From: Gammaproteobacteria bacterium
Lineage (GTDB): Bacteria > Pseudomonadota > Gammaproteobacteria > Acidiferrobacterales > SPGG2
NCBI GenBank assembly: GCA_029861845.1
Contig: JAOTYM010000016.1
Span: 1-49,056 of the forward strand
DNA: 49,056 nucleotides
Direction: 5' to 3'
Shown: one piece after another, positions 36,645-45,204 of the stretch
Position numbering within the stretch: the stretch's first letter is position 1
Layout of the letters: the number at the start of each line of letters is the position of its first letter
Notes under the pieces: model-generated
Seen by the model: the letters and a program-made list of their open reading frames with translations, nothing else
Databases searched by the model: none
Told to the model about the DNA's origin: nothing
Position numbers and translations under genes: made by a program

Positions 36645-37082
36645 ATGTCATTCGGCGGCGAGCGCGGTGAAATGCGCGAAGTGTTCTTTCGCGCTTGGTG
36701 CAACTTTCGGCAAGAACAGCCACTAACCGGGATTGAGAAGATCGCGGTGGAAGTAGCATTGCGCCACCCTGAATATCATTCGGTGCTGGAGAATCCACAG
36801 GCTTTTCAAGATCGAGACTATTTGCCAGACTTTGGCGAAACTAACCCGTTTCTACATATGGGTTTACACATCGCCATAGAGGAACAGATTGCTACCAACC
36901 GCCCACCGGGGATCATAGATATCTATCAGGCACTACGCGAGCGTTTCGATGATTCCCATATGGTTGAGCACCAGATGATGGACTGTTTGGCCGAAGCTTT
37001 GTGGCGGGCGCAGCGCGATGGCTGTGAGCCATCAGGGGAGGATTATCTAGCGTGCGTGCGACGCCAGGCTGGCTCTGAATAG
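36645..37082 (+). CDS. DUF1841 family protein
   Basis: A 145-aa soluble protein matching the DUF1841 family in layout: REVFFRAWCNFRQEQPLTGI, then VALRHPEYHSVLENP, then NPFLHMGLHIAIEEQIATNR and the C-terminal LAEALWRAQRDG. The family occurs in Beta- and Gammaproteobacteria and has no known function; conserved His residues (HMGLHIA) could bind metal. It follows the FIST gene by eight bases with GGGGATA before its ATG, so it probably closes the same operon. Confidence 0.85.
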   Translation: MSFGGERGEMREVFFRAWCNFRQEQPLTGIEKIAVEVALRHPEYHSVLENPQAFQDRDYLPDFGETNPFLHMGLHIAIEEQIATNRPPGIIDIYQALRERFDDSHMVEHQMMDCLAEALWRAQRDGCEPSGEDYLACVRRQAGSE

Positions 37083-37256
37083 GTTGCCAGCCTATAAGCC
37101 GGAACTTTGATAGGCATCTCTAGTCACAAAGGAGATGTCATTTCAGACCTGTTCCTTTTATAACAAACTTGTGGGAGTATCGCGCAGCCATAAGCCGCTG
37201 CACTTAGCTACTGCTACATTGCGCCTCCTAATCACCACCCCACGGGACCCGTAGAT

Positions 37257-38258
37257 ATGCAAGACATGGTAATACCAATAACAATTACCAAGCGTTCGGA
37301 AGAGAGTCAAAGTTTTACACATTACCTACACTCCCGCGGCCTCGGGCCCCTGCGCCGTGCAAACTTGAACGAATTGCAGGTCAACCTGGGCCGCCTATGC
37401 AATCAAGCATGCAACCACTGCCACGTGGATGCTGGCCCCAAACGTACAGAGATTATGACGTGGGAAACGATGGAACACATCCTGCGATGGGCAGAACGTG
37501 CCGCTATTGCGCGGGTCGACATTACGGGCGGCGCGCCGGAGATGAACCCGAACTTTCGGCGTTTTGTCGATGCCTTCGTCGCAATGGAAGCTGAAGTGAT
37601 CTCGCGCTGCAATCTCACGGTGCTGTTTGAGCCGGGCCAGGAAGACTTGGCTAGCTGGTATGCTAAGCGCCAGATAACATTAGTGTGTTCATTGCCTTGT
37701 TACAGTCAGAAAAACGTGGATGCACAGCGAGGCCGCGGAGTATTCGACCAAAGTATCAACGCATTGCGCCAATTAAACAAGCATGGCTACGGGATCAACG
37801 AGGGGCTTACCCTTGATCTTGTCTACAATCCCGGCGGCGCGAGCTTACCGCCACCGCAGCCTAAGCTTGAAGCAGAGTACAAACGACGTCTGTTCGATGA
37901 CTTCGGAATCCGATTCAATCGCTTATTGACGATCACCAATCTGCCAATCAATCGTTTCGCCCACTACCTAGACCGGACGGGGCAACGCCAGAAGTACCAG
38001 AAGCTTATTACCGACAACTTCAATGCTGACACGGTGCCGGGTCTCATGTGTCGACGCTTGCTAAGCGTCGATTGGCGCGCGCGTGTTTATGATTGTGATT
38101 TCAACCAGATGCTTGATCTACCACTCGGTACTCGACCACATCGTTATTTATGGGAAATCGAAGCGAACCGCCTCGCGGATAGTGCAATCAGTGTAGGCCC
38201 ACATTGCTTCGGATGCACGGCCGGTAACGGTAGCAGTTGTAGTGGATCCTTGGTCTAA
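37257..38258 (+). CDS. Radical SAM protein, ArsS/selenodomain type (TIGR04167)
   Basis: A 333-aa radical SAM enzyme. The cluster motif CxxxCxxC is CNQACNHC, followed by HVDAGPKR and the VDITGGAPEMNPNF strand. The C-terminal Cys-rich domain ends CFGCTAGNGSSCSGSLV, the selenodomain-type tail in which some relatives have selenocysteine; here every position is TGT/TGC cysteine. Members are annotated arsenosugar-synthesis ArsS or rSAM/selenodomain-associated. Two partner glycosyltransferases adjoin it convergently (16 bases away), the known companion set. No arsM is in this window, so an arsenic substrate is uncertain. Confidence 0.88.
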   Translation: MQDMVIPITITKRSEESQSFTHYLHSRGLGPLRRANLNELQVNLGRLCNQACNHCHVDAGPKRTEIMTWETMEHILRWAERAAIARVDITGGAPEMNPNFRRFVDAFVAMEAEVISRCNLTVLFEPGQEDLASWYAKRQITLVCSLPCYSQKNVDAQRGRGVFDQSINALRQLNKHGYGINEGLTLDLVYNPGGASLPPPQPKLEAEYKRRLFDDFGIRFNRLLTITNLPINRFAHYLDRTGQRQKYQKLITDNFNADTVPGLMCRRLLSVDWRARVYDCDFNQMLDLPLGTRPHRYLWEIEANRLADSAISVGPHCFGCTAGNGSSCSGSLV

Positions 38259-38274
38259 AGAACAAACCGGCGAT

Positions 38275-38949
38275 TCAGCGGAGACCATCGGCGTAACTTG
38301 TGATGTTGCCAGCGAGGAGGTCATAGAGAAACTTGCGCAGCGGCTCGTACTGATGCGCGGTGATCCAAAGATCGTCACGCGTATCGATATCTGTTAGTTT
38401 TGGTAACACCTCGAAAGCGATGCCTAGCTGCTGCGCCCGCAGCAAAGTGGTCTCGAAGACCCGGCTCCCGCCCCACTCAATGTGTTCAAATAAGGCGCCT
38501 GGTGCCTGCTGTAGTCCAATAAAATAGTAACCGCCGTCTTCGGTCGGCCCGATAACGTTTTCCCTGCGCGCAAGTTTCTCGTGAGCGAGCTCAAGGATGG
38601 CTCCTCGGCAATGAGGTACGTCGCACCCCAAGACACCGGCAGCGCCACTGCGCTCAATGCCCTGACGCAGAGCGGTGAGCATCTTGAGGCCCAGATCCGC
38701 GTTCGCCTGCGTTGCCAAATGAAGATGAAACTCCTCGGCCAAGCGGCGAAAAAACGGATGATCCGCGTCCGGCGCAGCGTAAAAATACACATCGCTGGGC
38801 CAGTTAGTCGCCGCCAGCTTTGCCGTATCACGAATAAGAAATTCGGCGATTTGCGCCGCTTGTTCGGGGCTGTAGTCCGGCTGCAAGCGAGTTTTGACCT
38901 CGCCTGGAGTCGGCTGTTTGGCGAAAAGAATTAGATCAGGGGATTTCAT
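38275..38949 (-). CDS. Glycosyltransferase, DUF2064/TIGR04282 type
   Basis: A 224-aa GT-A-fold nucleotidyl-sugar-like transferase: LILFAKQPTPGEVKTRL at the N-terminus, LGCDVPHC with a metal-binding Asp, and PTEDGGYYFIGL. The family is known as rSAM/selenodomain-associated transferase 1. It follows the second transferase (TIGR04283) by three bases on the same strand, so they are an operon. It is convergent with the radical SAM gene; the three families co-occur widely, implying one pathway whose product is not established here. Confidence 0.9.
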   Translation of the reverse strand: MKSPDLILFAKQPTPGEVKTRLQPDYSPEQAAQIAEFLIRDTAKLAATNWPSDVYFYAAPDADHPFFRRLAEEFHLHLATQANADLGLKMLTALRQGIERSGAAGVLGCDVPHCRGAILELAHEKLARRENVIGPTEDGGYYFIGLQQAPGALFEHIEWGGSRVFETTLLRAQQLGIAFEVLPKLTDIDTRDDLWITAHQYEPLRKFLYDLLAGNITSYADGLR

Positions 38950-38952
38950 CGT

Positions 38953-39696
38953 CTATCGCGTGTCTGGGTAGAGACGCGCCACCGTCTTGGGGCTGACACC
39001 CAACCAATAAAACAAGCGCAGGAACCACATAAGTATCACAGTTCGTATGATCCCATACTGGCGCCAACGGCGCGTGGATGCTCTCACCTGCTTGCGGATC
39101 AGAGCGGGAGGACCTATCCATTTTAAACGTTTGCAGAATTCCACGTCCTCCATCAGCGGTATGGACGCATAACCGCCAAGTGTTCTGAAGACATCGCGCC
39201 GGACAAAGATCGCTTGATCACCAGTGGCGATACCAGTCAGAGCCGAGCGCATATTCATACATGACTCGATGATGCGAAAGATTACAGCATCATCATCGAG
39301 GCGCATATCGAACCGCCCCCAAGATGCGCCTCGCTTAATCGAGTCACGGACACTGTCCATGGCTGAATCTGGCAGACGGACATCGACGTGCAAGAATAAC
39401 AGAACATCGGATTGCGCCTGCAATGCACCTACATTCATCTGCAGGGCACGGGAACGAGGCGCTACCGTAAAGCGAAAGATAGATTTGGCTTCACTGCTTT
39501 GTCCGATCAACCGACGAACGACGTCCGCGGTAGTGTCATCGCTACCACCGTCGACAACAATGACCTCATTGGGCATGTCGCATCGATACAGGGCTTCTAG
39601 GCCAGCCTCGACCTGAGTAGCATCGTTGAGTACAGGCATGATGATGGCCACGGTTGGTTCTCGATCTCGACTATCGCCCACGTCAATCTCTACCAA
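38953..39696 (-). CDS. Glycosyltransferase family 2, TIGR04283 type
   Basis: A 247-aa GT2 enzyme: VAIIMPVLNDATQVEAGLEA, VIVVDGGSDDTT and the LLFLHVDVRLP DxD-like site, followed by the GDQAIFVRRDVF acceptor region. The last 50 residues carry one membrane-proximal hydrophobic stretch (TVILMWFLRLFYWLG). The family is called rSAM/selenodomain-associated transferase 2. The first codon may be TTG/GTG; the exact start is uncertain. It precedes the TIGR04282 gene with three bases between. Confidence 0.9.
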   Translation of the reverse strand: MVEIDVGDSRDREPTVAIIMPVLNDATQVEAGLEALYRCDMPNEVIVVDGGSDDTTADVVRRLIGQSSEAKSIFRFTVAPRSRALQMNVGALQAQSDVLLFLHVDVRLPDSAMDSVRDSIKRGASWGRFDMRLDDDAVIFRIIESCMNMRSALTGIATGDQAIFVRRDVFRTLGGYASIPLMEDVEFCKRLKWIGPPALIRKQVRASTRRWRQYGIIRTVILMWFLRLFYWLGVSPKTVARLYPDTR

Positions 39697-39736
39697 GCTG
39701 GAAGATCTGTGAACCTAGTTACTCCAGACCCCTATC

Positions 39737-40951
39737 TCAATGCCGTTGCTTTTGTGCCGCCAAGCGCATACGCAAAGCGTTTAGCTTGATGAAACCATCC
39801 GCATCACGCTGATCATAGGCCCCAGCATCTTCCTCAAAGGTAACGACGTCGGCATCGAATAAGCTATCTTTTTCCGAACGTCTGCCAACAACCATCGTGT
39901 TTCCCTTGTAGAGCTTTAGGCGTACATCGCCATTGACGTACTCTTGGGACGCATCAATTGCTGACTGCAATATTTTGCGTTCGGGACTCCACCAGTAGCC
40001 ATTGTAAATAAGGCTGGCGTAACGCGGCATTAATTCATCCTTTAGGTGCATCACTTCCCGATCAAGCGTGATCGATTCAATCGCCCGATGAGCCTTAAGC
40101 AGGATGGTGCCACCGGGCGTCTCGTAACAACCGCGTGACTTCATACCGACATAGCGATTCTCGACGATATCGATACGCCCGATTCCATTGCGTCCCGCCA
40201 AATCGTTGAGTGTGGTTAGTAATGACGCCGGCGTCATTGATTCTCCATTGAGCGCCACTGCATTCCCGCGTTCGAATGTTAACTCAATGCATGTTGTTTC
40301 GTCGGGTGCAGTTTCTGGGGACACAGTTCGGGACCACATGCTGTCGTCAGGTTCAATCCATGGGTCCTCAAGTACGCCACCTTCATAGGAGATGTGTAAC
40401 AGGGTGGCATCCATGGAGTAAGGTGATTTGTTGCCCCGCTTTTTTTCGACCGGGATGCGGTGCTCTTGCGCATAGGCAAGCAACTTCTCGCGCGATGTGA
40501 GATCCCATTCTCGCCAAGGTGTGATCACCTGTATATCGGGTTTCAGCGCATAGGCCCCAAGCTCAAAGCGTACTTGATCGTTACCCTTGCCGGTTGCGCC
40601 GTGGGCGATGGCGTCGGCGCCCGTTTCGGTCGCAATTTCTATCAGACGCTTGGCGATCAATGGCCTCGCGATGGCTGTCCCCAGCAAGTACTCACCCTCA
40701 TAAAGGGTATTGGCGTGGAACATGGGAAACACAAAATCACGTACAAATTCTTCCTTGAGGTCCTCGATGTAGACTTCCTTTGCCCCGAAACGATGGGCCT
40801 TCTCTCGCGCAACCTCGATCTCCTCACCTTGTCCGATATCAGCCGTGAATGTAATCACCTCACAGCCGTAAACGTCCTGCAGCCATTTCAGTATGACTGA
40901 GGTGTCGAGACCACCAGAGTACGCAAGAACCACTTTTTTGATCGCAGCCAT
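39737..40951 (-). CDS. argG: Argininosuccinate synthase
   Basis: A 404-aa ligase joining citrulline and aspartate with ATP. The N-type ATP pyrophosphatase loop is [18 protein letters not shown], followed by [16 protein letters not shown] and the [16 protein letters not shown] segment typical of the family. The ATG at 40951 (MAAIKKVV) is chosen; an in-frame start three codons earlier has no better ribosome site. With argD and argF in this window, three arginine steps are present, argG being transcribed away from them. A TATAAT promoter lies upstream. Confidence 0.97.
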   Translation of the reverse strand: MAAIKKVVLAYSGGLDTSVILKWLQDVYGCEVITFTADIGQGEEIEVAREKAHRFGAKEVYIEDLKEEFVRDFVFPMFHANTLYEGEYLLGTAIARPLIAKRLIEIATETGADAIAHGATGKGNDQVRFELGAYALKPDIQVITPWREWDLTSREKLLAYAQEHRIPVEKKRGNKSPYSMDATLLHISYEGGVLEDPWIEPDDSMWSRTVSPETAPDETTCIELTFERGNAVALNGESMTPASLLTTLNDLAGRNGIGRIDIVENRYVGMKSRGCYETPGGTILLKAHRAIESITLDREVMHLKDELMPRYASLIYNGYWWSPERKILQSAIDASQEYVNGDVRLKLYKGNTMVVGRRSEKDSLFDADVVTFEEDAGAYDQRDADGFIKLNALRMRLAAQKQRH

Positions 40952-40992
40952 ATTGACCAAGTTTCACATGTAAATGATGGAACGGGGCAACG

Positions 40993-41021
40993 ATTATAAA
41001 TGGGTATTCGAATCTTGTAAC
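40993..41021 (-). promoter_or_regulatory. Candidate sigma-70 promoter of argG
   Basis: Read leftward, GTTACA and a perfect TATAAT are separated by 17 bases. The predicted start near 40986 gives a leader of about 35 bases to the argG ATG. No clear ARG box was found beside it. Confidence 0.55.
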
Positions 41022-41139
41022 TTGCAAACCCACCAGTAGCGCAAACTGGCACTAGGTTCGCTTGAAATCCAGCCAGAACTGCCTTAGGCTAGATCCCCAA
41101 CGATTCCACTCAATTACCCGTTCTGAGAGGAAAACAACG

Positions 41140-41238
41140 ATGAAAAATCCGCTAGACTCCATTTGGGGTACGATCATCTCCGGTTTGGTGCTAACCGTCA
41201 TCTTGTACGTCTTTGCAAGTGGGTTTCTAACAACATAA
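41140..41238 (+). CDS. 32-residue single-helix membrane peptide
   Basis: A complete short frame: MKNPLDSIWGTIISGLVLTV then ILYVFASGFLTT. It has one hydrophobic helix of about 20 residues, a short polar N-terminus and a Pro at position 4. AGAGGA lies about 9 bases before the ATG, a good ribosome site. The stop is 27 bases before a membrane-protein gene on the same strand, so they are likely one transcript. The peptide resembles small accessory subunits of membrane enzymes. I do not recognise a family. Confidence 0.65.
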   Translation: MKNPLDSIWGTIISGLVLTVILYVFASGFLTT

Positions 41239-41265
41239 GCAGAACTTAGTCAGGGGGAGATTGCG

Positions 41266-41766
41266 ATGGAACTGGTGCTCGACCGATGGCTGCACATTCT
41301 TGCAGGGATTACGTGGATCGGTTTGCTGTATTACTTTAACTTTGTACAAGTGCCGGGCCTGGGCCAAGCAAAAGCCGATGGCACAGCGGCCGGCATCACC
41401 AAACATATTGCGCCACGCGCGTTGCTGTGGTTCCGCTGGGCAGCGGCAGCCACTTGGATTACCGGGGCGTATTATTTGATTCGCTTTCCGGGTCATAGTT
41501 TTATGGACGCCTTTACCTTGCAAGGCGGATCGGCCTATATCGGCATTGGTGCGTGGCTTGGTACCATCATGTTATTCAATGTATGGGTGTTGATTTGGCC
41601 TAACCAGAAGAAAGTCCTTGGCATCGTCGGTGCCAGCGATGAAGAAAAGGCTAAAGCAGGGCGCGTTGCGTTACTGGCTTCGCGTACAAATACTATGCTT
41701 TCGATCCCGATGTTGTTCTTCATGATTACCGGGACCCAGGCACACGGGGCGGGTATCTTCGGATAA
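41266..41766 (+). CDS. Urate hydroxylase PuuD-like membrane protein
   Basis: A 166-aa membrane protein with about four helices, resembling the membrane half of PuuD: RWLHILAGITWIGLLYYFNF, ALLWFRWAAAATWITGAYYL, IGIGAWLGTIMLFNVWVLIW and SIPMLFFMITGTQ. Full PuuD enzymes carry a cytochrome c domain after this region; it is absent here, so calling it a urate hydroxylase would be too strong. Conserved His residues in the helices (H10 and H44 of the visible frame) could bind haem. It is preceded by the 32-aa peptide gene with AGGGGGAG before its ATG. Function unknown. Confidence 0.75.
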   Translation: MELVLDRWLHILAGITWIGLLYYFNFVQVPGLGQAKADGTAAGITKHIAPRALLWFRWAAAATWITGAYYLIRFPGHSFMDAFTLQGGSAYIGIGAWLGTIMLFNVWVLIWPNQKKVLGIVGASDEEKAKAGRVALLASRTNTMLSIPMLFFMITGTQAHGAGIFG

Positions 41767-41815
41767 CGACAACCGACCCTAGGGTTGTCAACCCGCTCTA
41801 TGGCCGGGCTGTTGT

Positions 41816-41845
41816 TTGGACATCTGTGTGACTAGGACTTAGAAT
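41816..41845 (+). promoter_or_regulatory. Possible promoter of argD
   Basis: TTGGAC and TAGAAT are 18 bases apart (3 of 6 and 5 of 6 matches). The expected start near 41852 coincides with the first bases of the hairpin that precedes argD, so the mRNA would begin with that hairpin. Weak -35, hence low confidence. Confidence 0.3.
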
Positions 41846-41850
41846 TTGTG

Positions 41851-41888
41851 TTGAAAGCGCCCTGCCTGCAGGGCGCTTTCAATTTCTT
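41851..41888 (+). terminator. Perfect 14-pair hairpin directly before argD
   Basis: TTGAAAGCGCCCTG pairs perfectly with CAGGGCGCTTTCAA around CCTG, followed by TTTCTT and then the argD ATG. It resembles a terminator for the upstream PuuD-like gene but leaves no room for an argD promoter or ribosome site, so it may instead regulate argD. Confidence 0.6.
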
Positions 41889-43070
41889 ATGACACACGAA
41901 CCGCTTATGCAAACCTACGCCCGGTCCCCGGTGTCTTTTGTGCGTGGTCAGGGCGCACGACTATGGGACAGCGACGATAAAGAATATCTTGACGCGATTG
42001 CTGGCATTGCCGTGTGCGCGCTCGGGCACTGTCATCCAGCCGTAACCGAAGCGCTGTGTGAACAAGCCGGCAAACTTGTCCACACGTCCAACCTGTTCGG
42101 CATCGCGCTGCAGCGACAACTCGCTGAGCGTTTGTGCCAGCTTTCGCGCATGGACAGTGCTTTCTTTTGTAACTCCGGGGCTGAGGCCGTCGAGGCAGCC
42201 ATTAAGCTTGCCCGCCTTTATGGTCATCGCCGCAAGATTCGTAATCCTGCCATTATTGTCGTAGAAGGCAGTTTTCATGGCCGCACAATGGCAACGCTAT
42301 CGGCGACCGGCAATCGCAAGGTGCACGCTGGATTCGAACCCCTGGTACAAGGTTTCCGTCGCGTCCCCTATGACAATCTCGAGGCGATACAACAGGTTGG
42401 TCAGCATGCCAACGATGTCGTCGCCGTGTTGGTTGAACCTATCCTCGGTGAGGGAGGAATCATAATTCCCCGACCCGATTATCTAAACGGCCTACGGTCT
42501 CTGTGCGATGAACACAATTGGTTGCTTTTGCTCGACGAGGTACAAACGGGGTTATGTCGAACCGGCAGATGGTTTGCACACCAACACAACGACATTCGGC
42601 CCGATGTGATGAGTCTCGCCAAACCACTTGGCAACGGCCTACCCATCGGTGCCTGCCTCGCGCGCGGGGCGGCGGCACAAGTCTTCCAGCCTGGTAATCA
42701 CGGGTCTACGTTCGGCGGTAGCCCGCTGGCCTGTCGGGTTGCCTTGGCCGTCCTCGATATAATGGAGCGCGAAGGACTTGCCGATCGTGCTGCAAATCTA
42801 GGCCAGCGAATGCTGAGTTCCTTAAGCGAAGCCTTGAACCACGTAGCCGGCGTCAAACAGGTGCGCGGCCAAGGTCTGATGTTGGCAGTCGAACTTGATC
42901 GGCCCTGCGGTAAACTCGTGACTGCCGCGCTTGAACGCGGCTTGCTGATTAACGTGACGGTAGAGAACGTGGTTCGCCTGTTACCACCCCTGATTATCAC
43001 CGAAGAACAGGCTGATCAGGTCTCCCGTGTTGTTTCTGAACTCATTGAAGAGTTCTTGGGGTCGGCGTGA
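41889..43070 (+). CDS. argD: Acetylornithine aminotransferase
   Basis: A 393-aa class III PLP aminotransferase: LMQTYARSPVSFVRGQGARL at the N-terminus is the ArgD pattern, with NSGAEAVEAAIKLAR for cofactor phosphate, LLLDEVQTGLCRTG and the PLP lysine in SLAKPLGNGLPIGA. It makes N-acetylornithine from the semialdehyde. The ATG at 41889 lies six bases after a perfect hairpin and has no Shine-Dalgarno sequence; an ATG six codons later has none either. It overlaps argF by four bases (GTGA). Confidence 0.94.
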   Translation: MTHEPLMQTYARSPVSFVRGQGARLWDSDDKEYLDAIAGIAVCALGHCHPAVTEALCEQAGKLVHTSNLFGIALQRQLAERLCQLSRMDSAFFCNSGAEAVEAAIKLARLYGHRRKIRNPAIIVVEGSFHGRTMATLSATGNRKVHAGFEPLVQGFRRVPYDNLEAIQQVGQHANDVVAVLVEPILGEGGIIIPRPDYLNGLRSLCDEHNWLLLLDEVQTGLCRTGRWFAHQHNDIRPDVMSLAKPLGNGLPIGACLARGAAAQVFQPGNHGSTFGGSPLACRVALAVLDIMEREGLADRAANLGQRMLSSLSEALNHVAGVKQVRGQGLMLAVELDRPCGKLVTAALERGLLINVTVENVVRLLPPLIITEEQADQVSRVVSELIEEFLGSA

Positions 43071-43978
43071 CGCCGCGACATTTTCTTACCCTAAGGGACT
43101 TAAGCGGCGACGAGATCAGGCGCCTAGTGAAGCGCGCATCTGAGCTTAAACAGTACGCAAAACGTGGTGACCGTTACGAACCACTGCGCGGCAAAACCCT
43201 CGCTCTTATCTTCGAAAAGTCGTCAACCCGCACGCGTGTCTCGTTTGAAACCGGCATGCGCCAACTAGGTGGCGGCAGTTTGTTCTTATCACCACGGGAC
43301 TCGCAACTCGGCCGCGGAGAACCGATAGAGGATACGGCACGCGTACTGTCGCGCATGGTCGACGCAATCGTCATTCGTACCCACGCCCATAGCAAACTTG
43401 AGACCTTCGCCGCCCGTTCGAATGTGCCAGTCATCAATGCGCTTACCGATAAGTGCCACCCCTGCCAACTGTTGGCCGATGTTCAGACCTACATCGAAAG
43501 ACGTGGTGATATCAAAGGCAGCACGGTTGCTTGGATCGGTGATGGCAACAACGTGTGCCATTCTTGGATGAATGCGGCCGCCTTGCTTGACTTTCAGTTA
43601 CATATCGCTGCCCCTGCGGGCTATGAGCCCGATAGTACGATTCTCGATGCATGCCGTGGTCATGTCACGCTCAGCCAAGACCCGAGTCGGGTGGCCCACG
43701 ACGCAGACATCGTGGTCACTGACGCCTGGGCCGGCATGGGTTATGAAGAAGAAAAGGCCAAACGTGAGCGGGATTTTGCCGGCTATACGGTCGATGAAAA
43801 CATCATGTCATTAGCCAAACCGGATGCGATATTCATGCATTGTCTGCCCGCCTATCGTGGCCATGAGGTAGCGGCCGAAGTCATCGACGGGCCGCAGAGC
43901 GTCGTCTGGGATGAGGCCGAAAACCGTTTGCATTCGCAAAAGGCATTACTTGAATTGCTGCTTGCAGTTCGGTTTTAG
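43067..43978 (+). CDS. argF: Ornithine carbamoyltransferase
   Basis: A 303-aa OTCase making citrulline. The carbamoyl phosphate loop is KSSTRTRVSFE, the second substrate motif is DKCHPCQLLADV, and HCLPAYRGHEV carries the catalytic Cys-Leu-Pro motif. The GTG start overlaps the argD stop (GTGA), so argD-argF are translated in a coupled way. Its product citrulline is used by argG, found nearby on the opposite strand. Confidence 0.96.
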   Translation: MTPRHFLTLRDLSGDEIRRLVKRASELKQYAKRGDRYEPLRGKTLALIFEKSSTRTRVSFETGMRQLGGGSLFLSPRDSQLGRGEPIEDTARVLSRMVDAIVIRTHAHSKLETFAARSNVPVINALTDKCHPCQLLADVQTYIERRGDIKGSTVAWIGDGNNVCHSWMNAAALLDFQLHIAAPAGYEPDSTILDACRGHVTLSQDPSRVAHDADIVVTDAWAGMGYEEEKAKRERDFAGYTVDENIMSLAKPDAIFMHCLPAYRGHEVAAEVIDGPQSVVWDEAENRLHSQKALLELLLAVRF

Positions 43979-44070
43979 GTGCGCCGCGGCGTTGCCACCC
44001 CCAGCCCTGCCACGGCAGATCGTGGAAATGAGATTTGCTATCATCGGCGCTGATCTACCAGCAGGAAGAT

Positions 44071-45129
44071 GTGTTGACCGAACTGCTCACCCTGGTTGAT
44101 GTCGATTGTCGCTACGATGGCCGTCCCGCCGTAGACGGTCTCGCGATGCATGTGACGGAGGGCAATCTCGTATCGTTGTTGGGCCCAAGCGGCTGTGGCA
44201 AGACTACCGTGTTGCGTGCAATCGCCGGGTTCCATCCGCTTGCCGCCGGCAAGATCTTAATCAGCGGGCGTGAGGTCTCTCGGCCCGGCTTCACGCTAGC
44301 ACCGGAGAAGCGTCGCCTCGGTATGGTATTTCAAGACTACGCCCTATTCCCCCACCTCGACGTCGCCGACAACGTAGGTTTTGGCCTACGTGGGACCGGG
44401 AACAGCGAGAAACGGACTGCGATCATGGATCTCTTGGACCGGGTTGGACTCGGGGGCATGGAAAAACGCTACCCCCATGAACTCTCGGGCGGACAGCAAC
44501 AACGAGTTGCGCTTGCCCGCGCGCTAGCACCAAAGCCCGACCTGATACTCATGGACGAACCTTTTTCCGACCTGGATATTGAACTGCGGGAACGCCTCAG
44601 CGTAGAGGTACGTGACGTTTTGAAACAACAAGGGACTACCGCGGTGCTGGTTACTCATGACCAAAATGAGGCATTCGCGCTAGCCGATAAGGTCGGCGTG
44701 ATGCACGAGGGGCGAATCTTACAATGGGATACACCCTACAATCTCTATCACGAACCTGCTTGTCGATTCGTCGCCGATTTCATCGGCCAAGGGGTGTTCC
44801 TCACCGGCACGCTGATTGCCCCCGATACCGTGCAGACAGAAATCGGTGTCTGTAAGGGAAATCGTGCCTACCCCTGGGGCGCGGACGCGCCTATCGAGGT
44901 TTTGTTTCGTCCCGACGATATCGTACCCGACCCAGACAGCCCGCTTAGAGCGAAGGTCACCCAAAAGGCGTTCAAGGGGGCTGAGATTTTATACACCTTG
45001 CTATTGCCAAGCGGCGGCCAAGTACTTTCCCTGTTTCCAAGCCATGCCGATGCCCCAATGGGTACCAAGGTTGGCATTCGCGTGCAACCGGATCACCTGG
45101 TTGTGTTTCCACGCCCGGCAAGTTCCTGA
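44071..45129 (+). CDS. Lone ABC transporter ATPase, FbpC/PotA-like
   Basis: A 352-aa nucleotide-binding subunit with a C-terminal TOBE domain. Walker A is GPSGCGKTT, Q-loop region MVFQDYALFPHL, signature LSGGQQQRVALARAL, Walker B LILMDEPFSDLD, and H-loop VTHDQNEA. The layout matches iron(III), sulfate/thiosulfate or polyamine importers. I chose GTG 44071, after AGGA; the frame extends 12 codons upstream. No permease or binding-protein gene adjoins it, so the partner must lie elsewhere or it serves another system. Confidence 0.88.
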   Translation: MLTELLTLVDVDCRYDGRPAVDGLAMHVTEGNLVSLLGPSGCGKTTVLRAIAGFHPLAAGKILISGREVSRPGFTLAPEKRRLGMVFQDYALFPHLDVADNVGFGLRGTGNSEKRTAIMDLLDRVGLGGMEKRYPHELSGGQQQRVALARALAPKPDLILMDEPFSDLDIELRERLSVEVRDVLKQQGTTAVLVTHDQNEAFALADKVGVMHEGRILQWDTPYNLYHEPACRFVADFIGQGVFLTGTLIAPDTVQTEIGVCKGNRAYPWGADAPIEVLFRPDDIVPDPDSPLRAKVTQKAFKGAEILYTLLLPSGGQVLSLFPSHADAPMGTKVGIRVQPDHLVVFPRPASS

Positions 45130-45204
45130 CTAATTGGTAATCTCATACGGTGCGCACAGGCCTGATACACGGAACCTCGATTTTGGCCTAAACTACTCTT
45201 ATCG

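Noticed and set aside
37060..37105. GGCTGGC...GCCAGCC hairpin at the DUF1841 gene end as a terminator
   Set aside because: The left arm is inside the coding region and no T-run follows.
37257..38258. Selenocysteine in the radical SAM protein's C-terminal domain
   Set aside because: All relevant positions are cysteine codons; there is no in-frame TGA.
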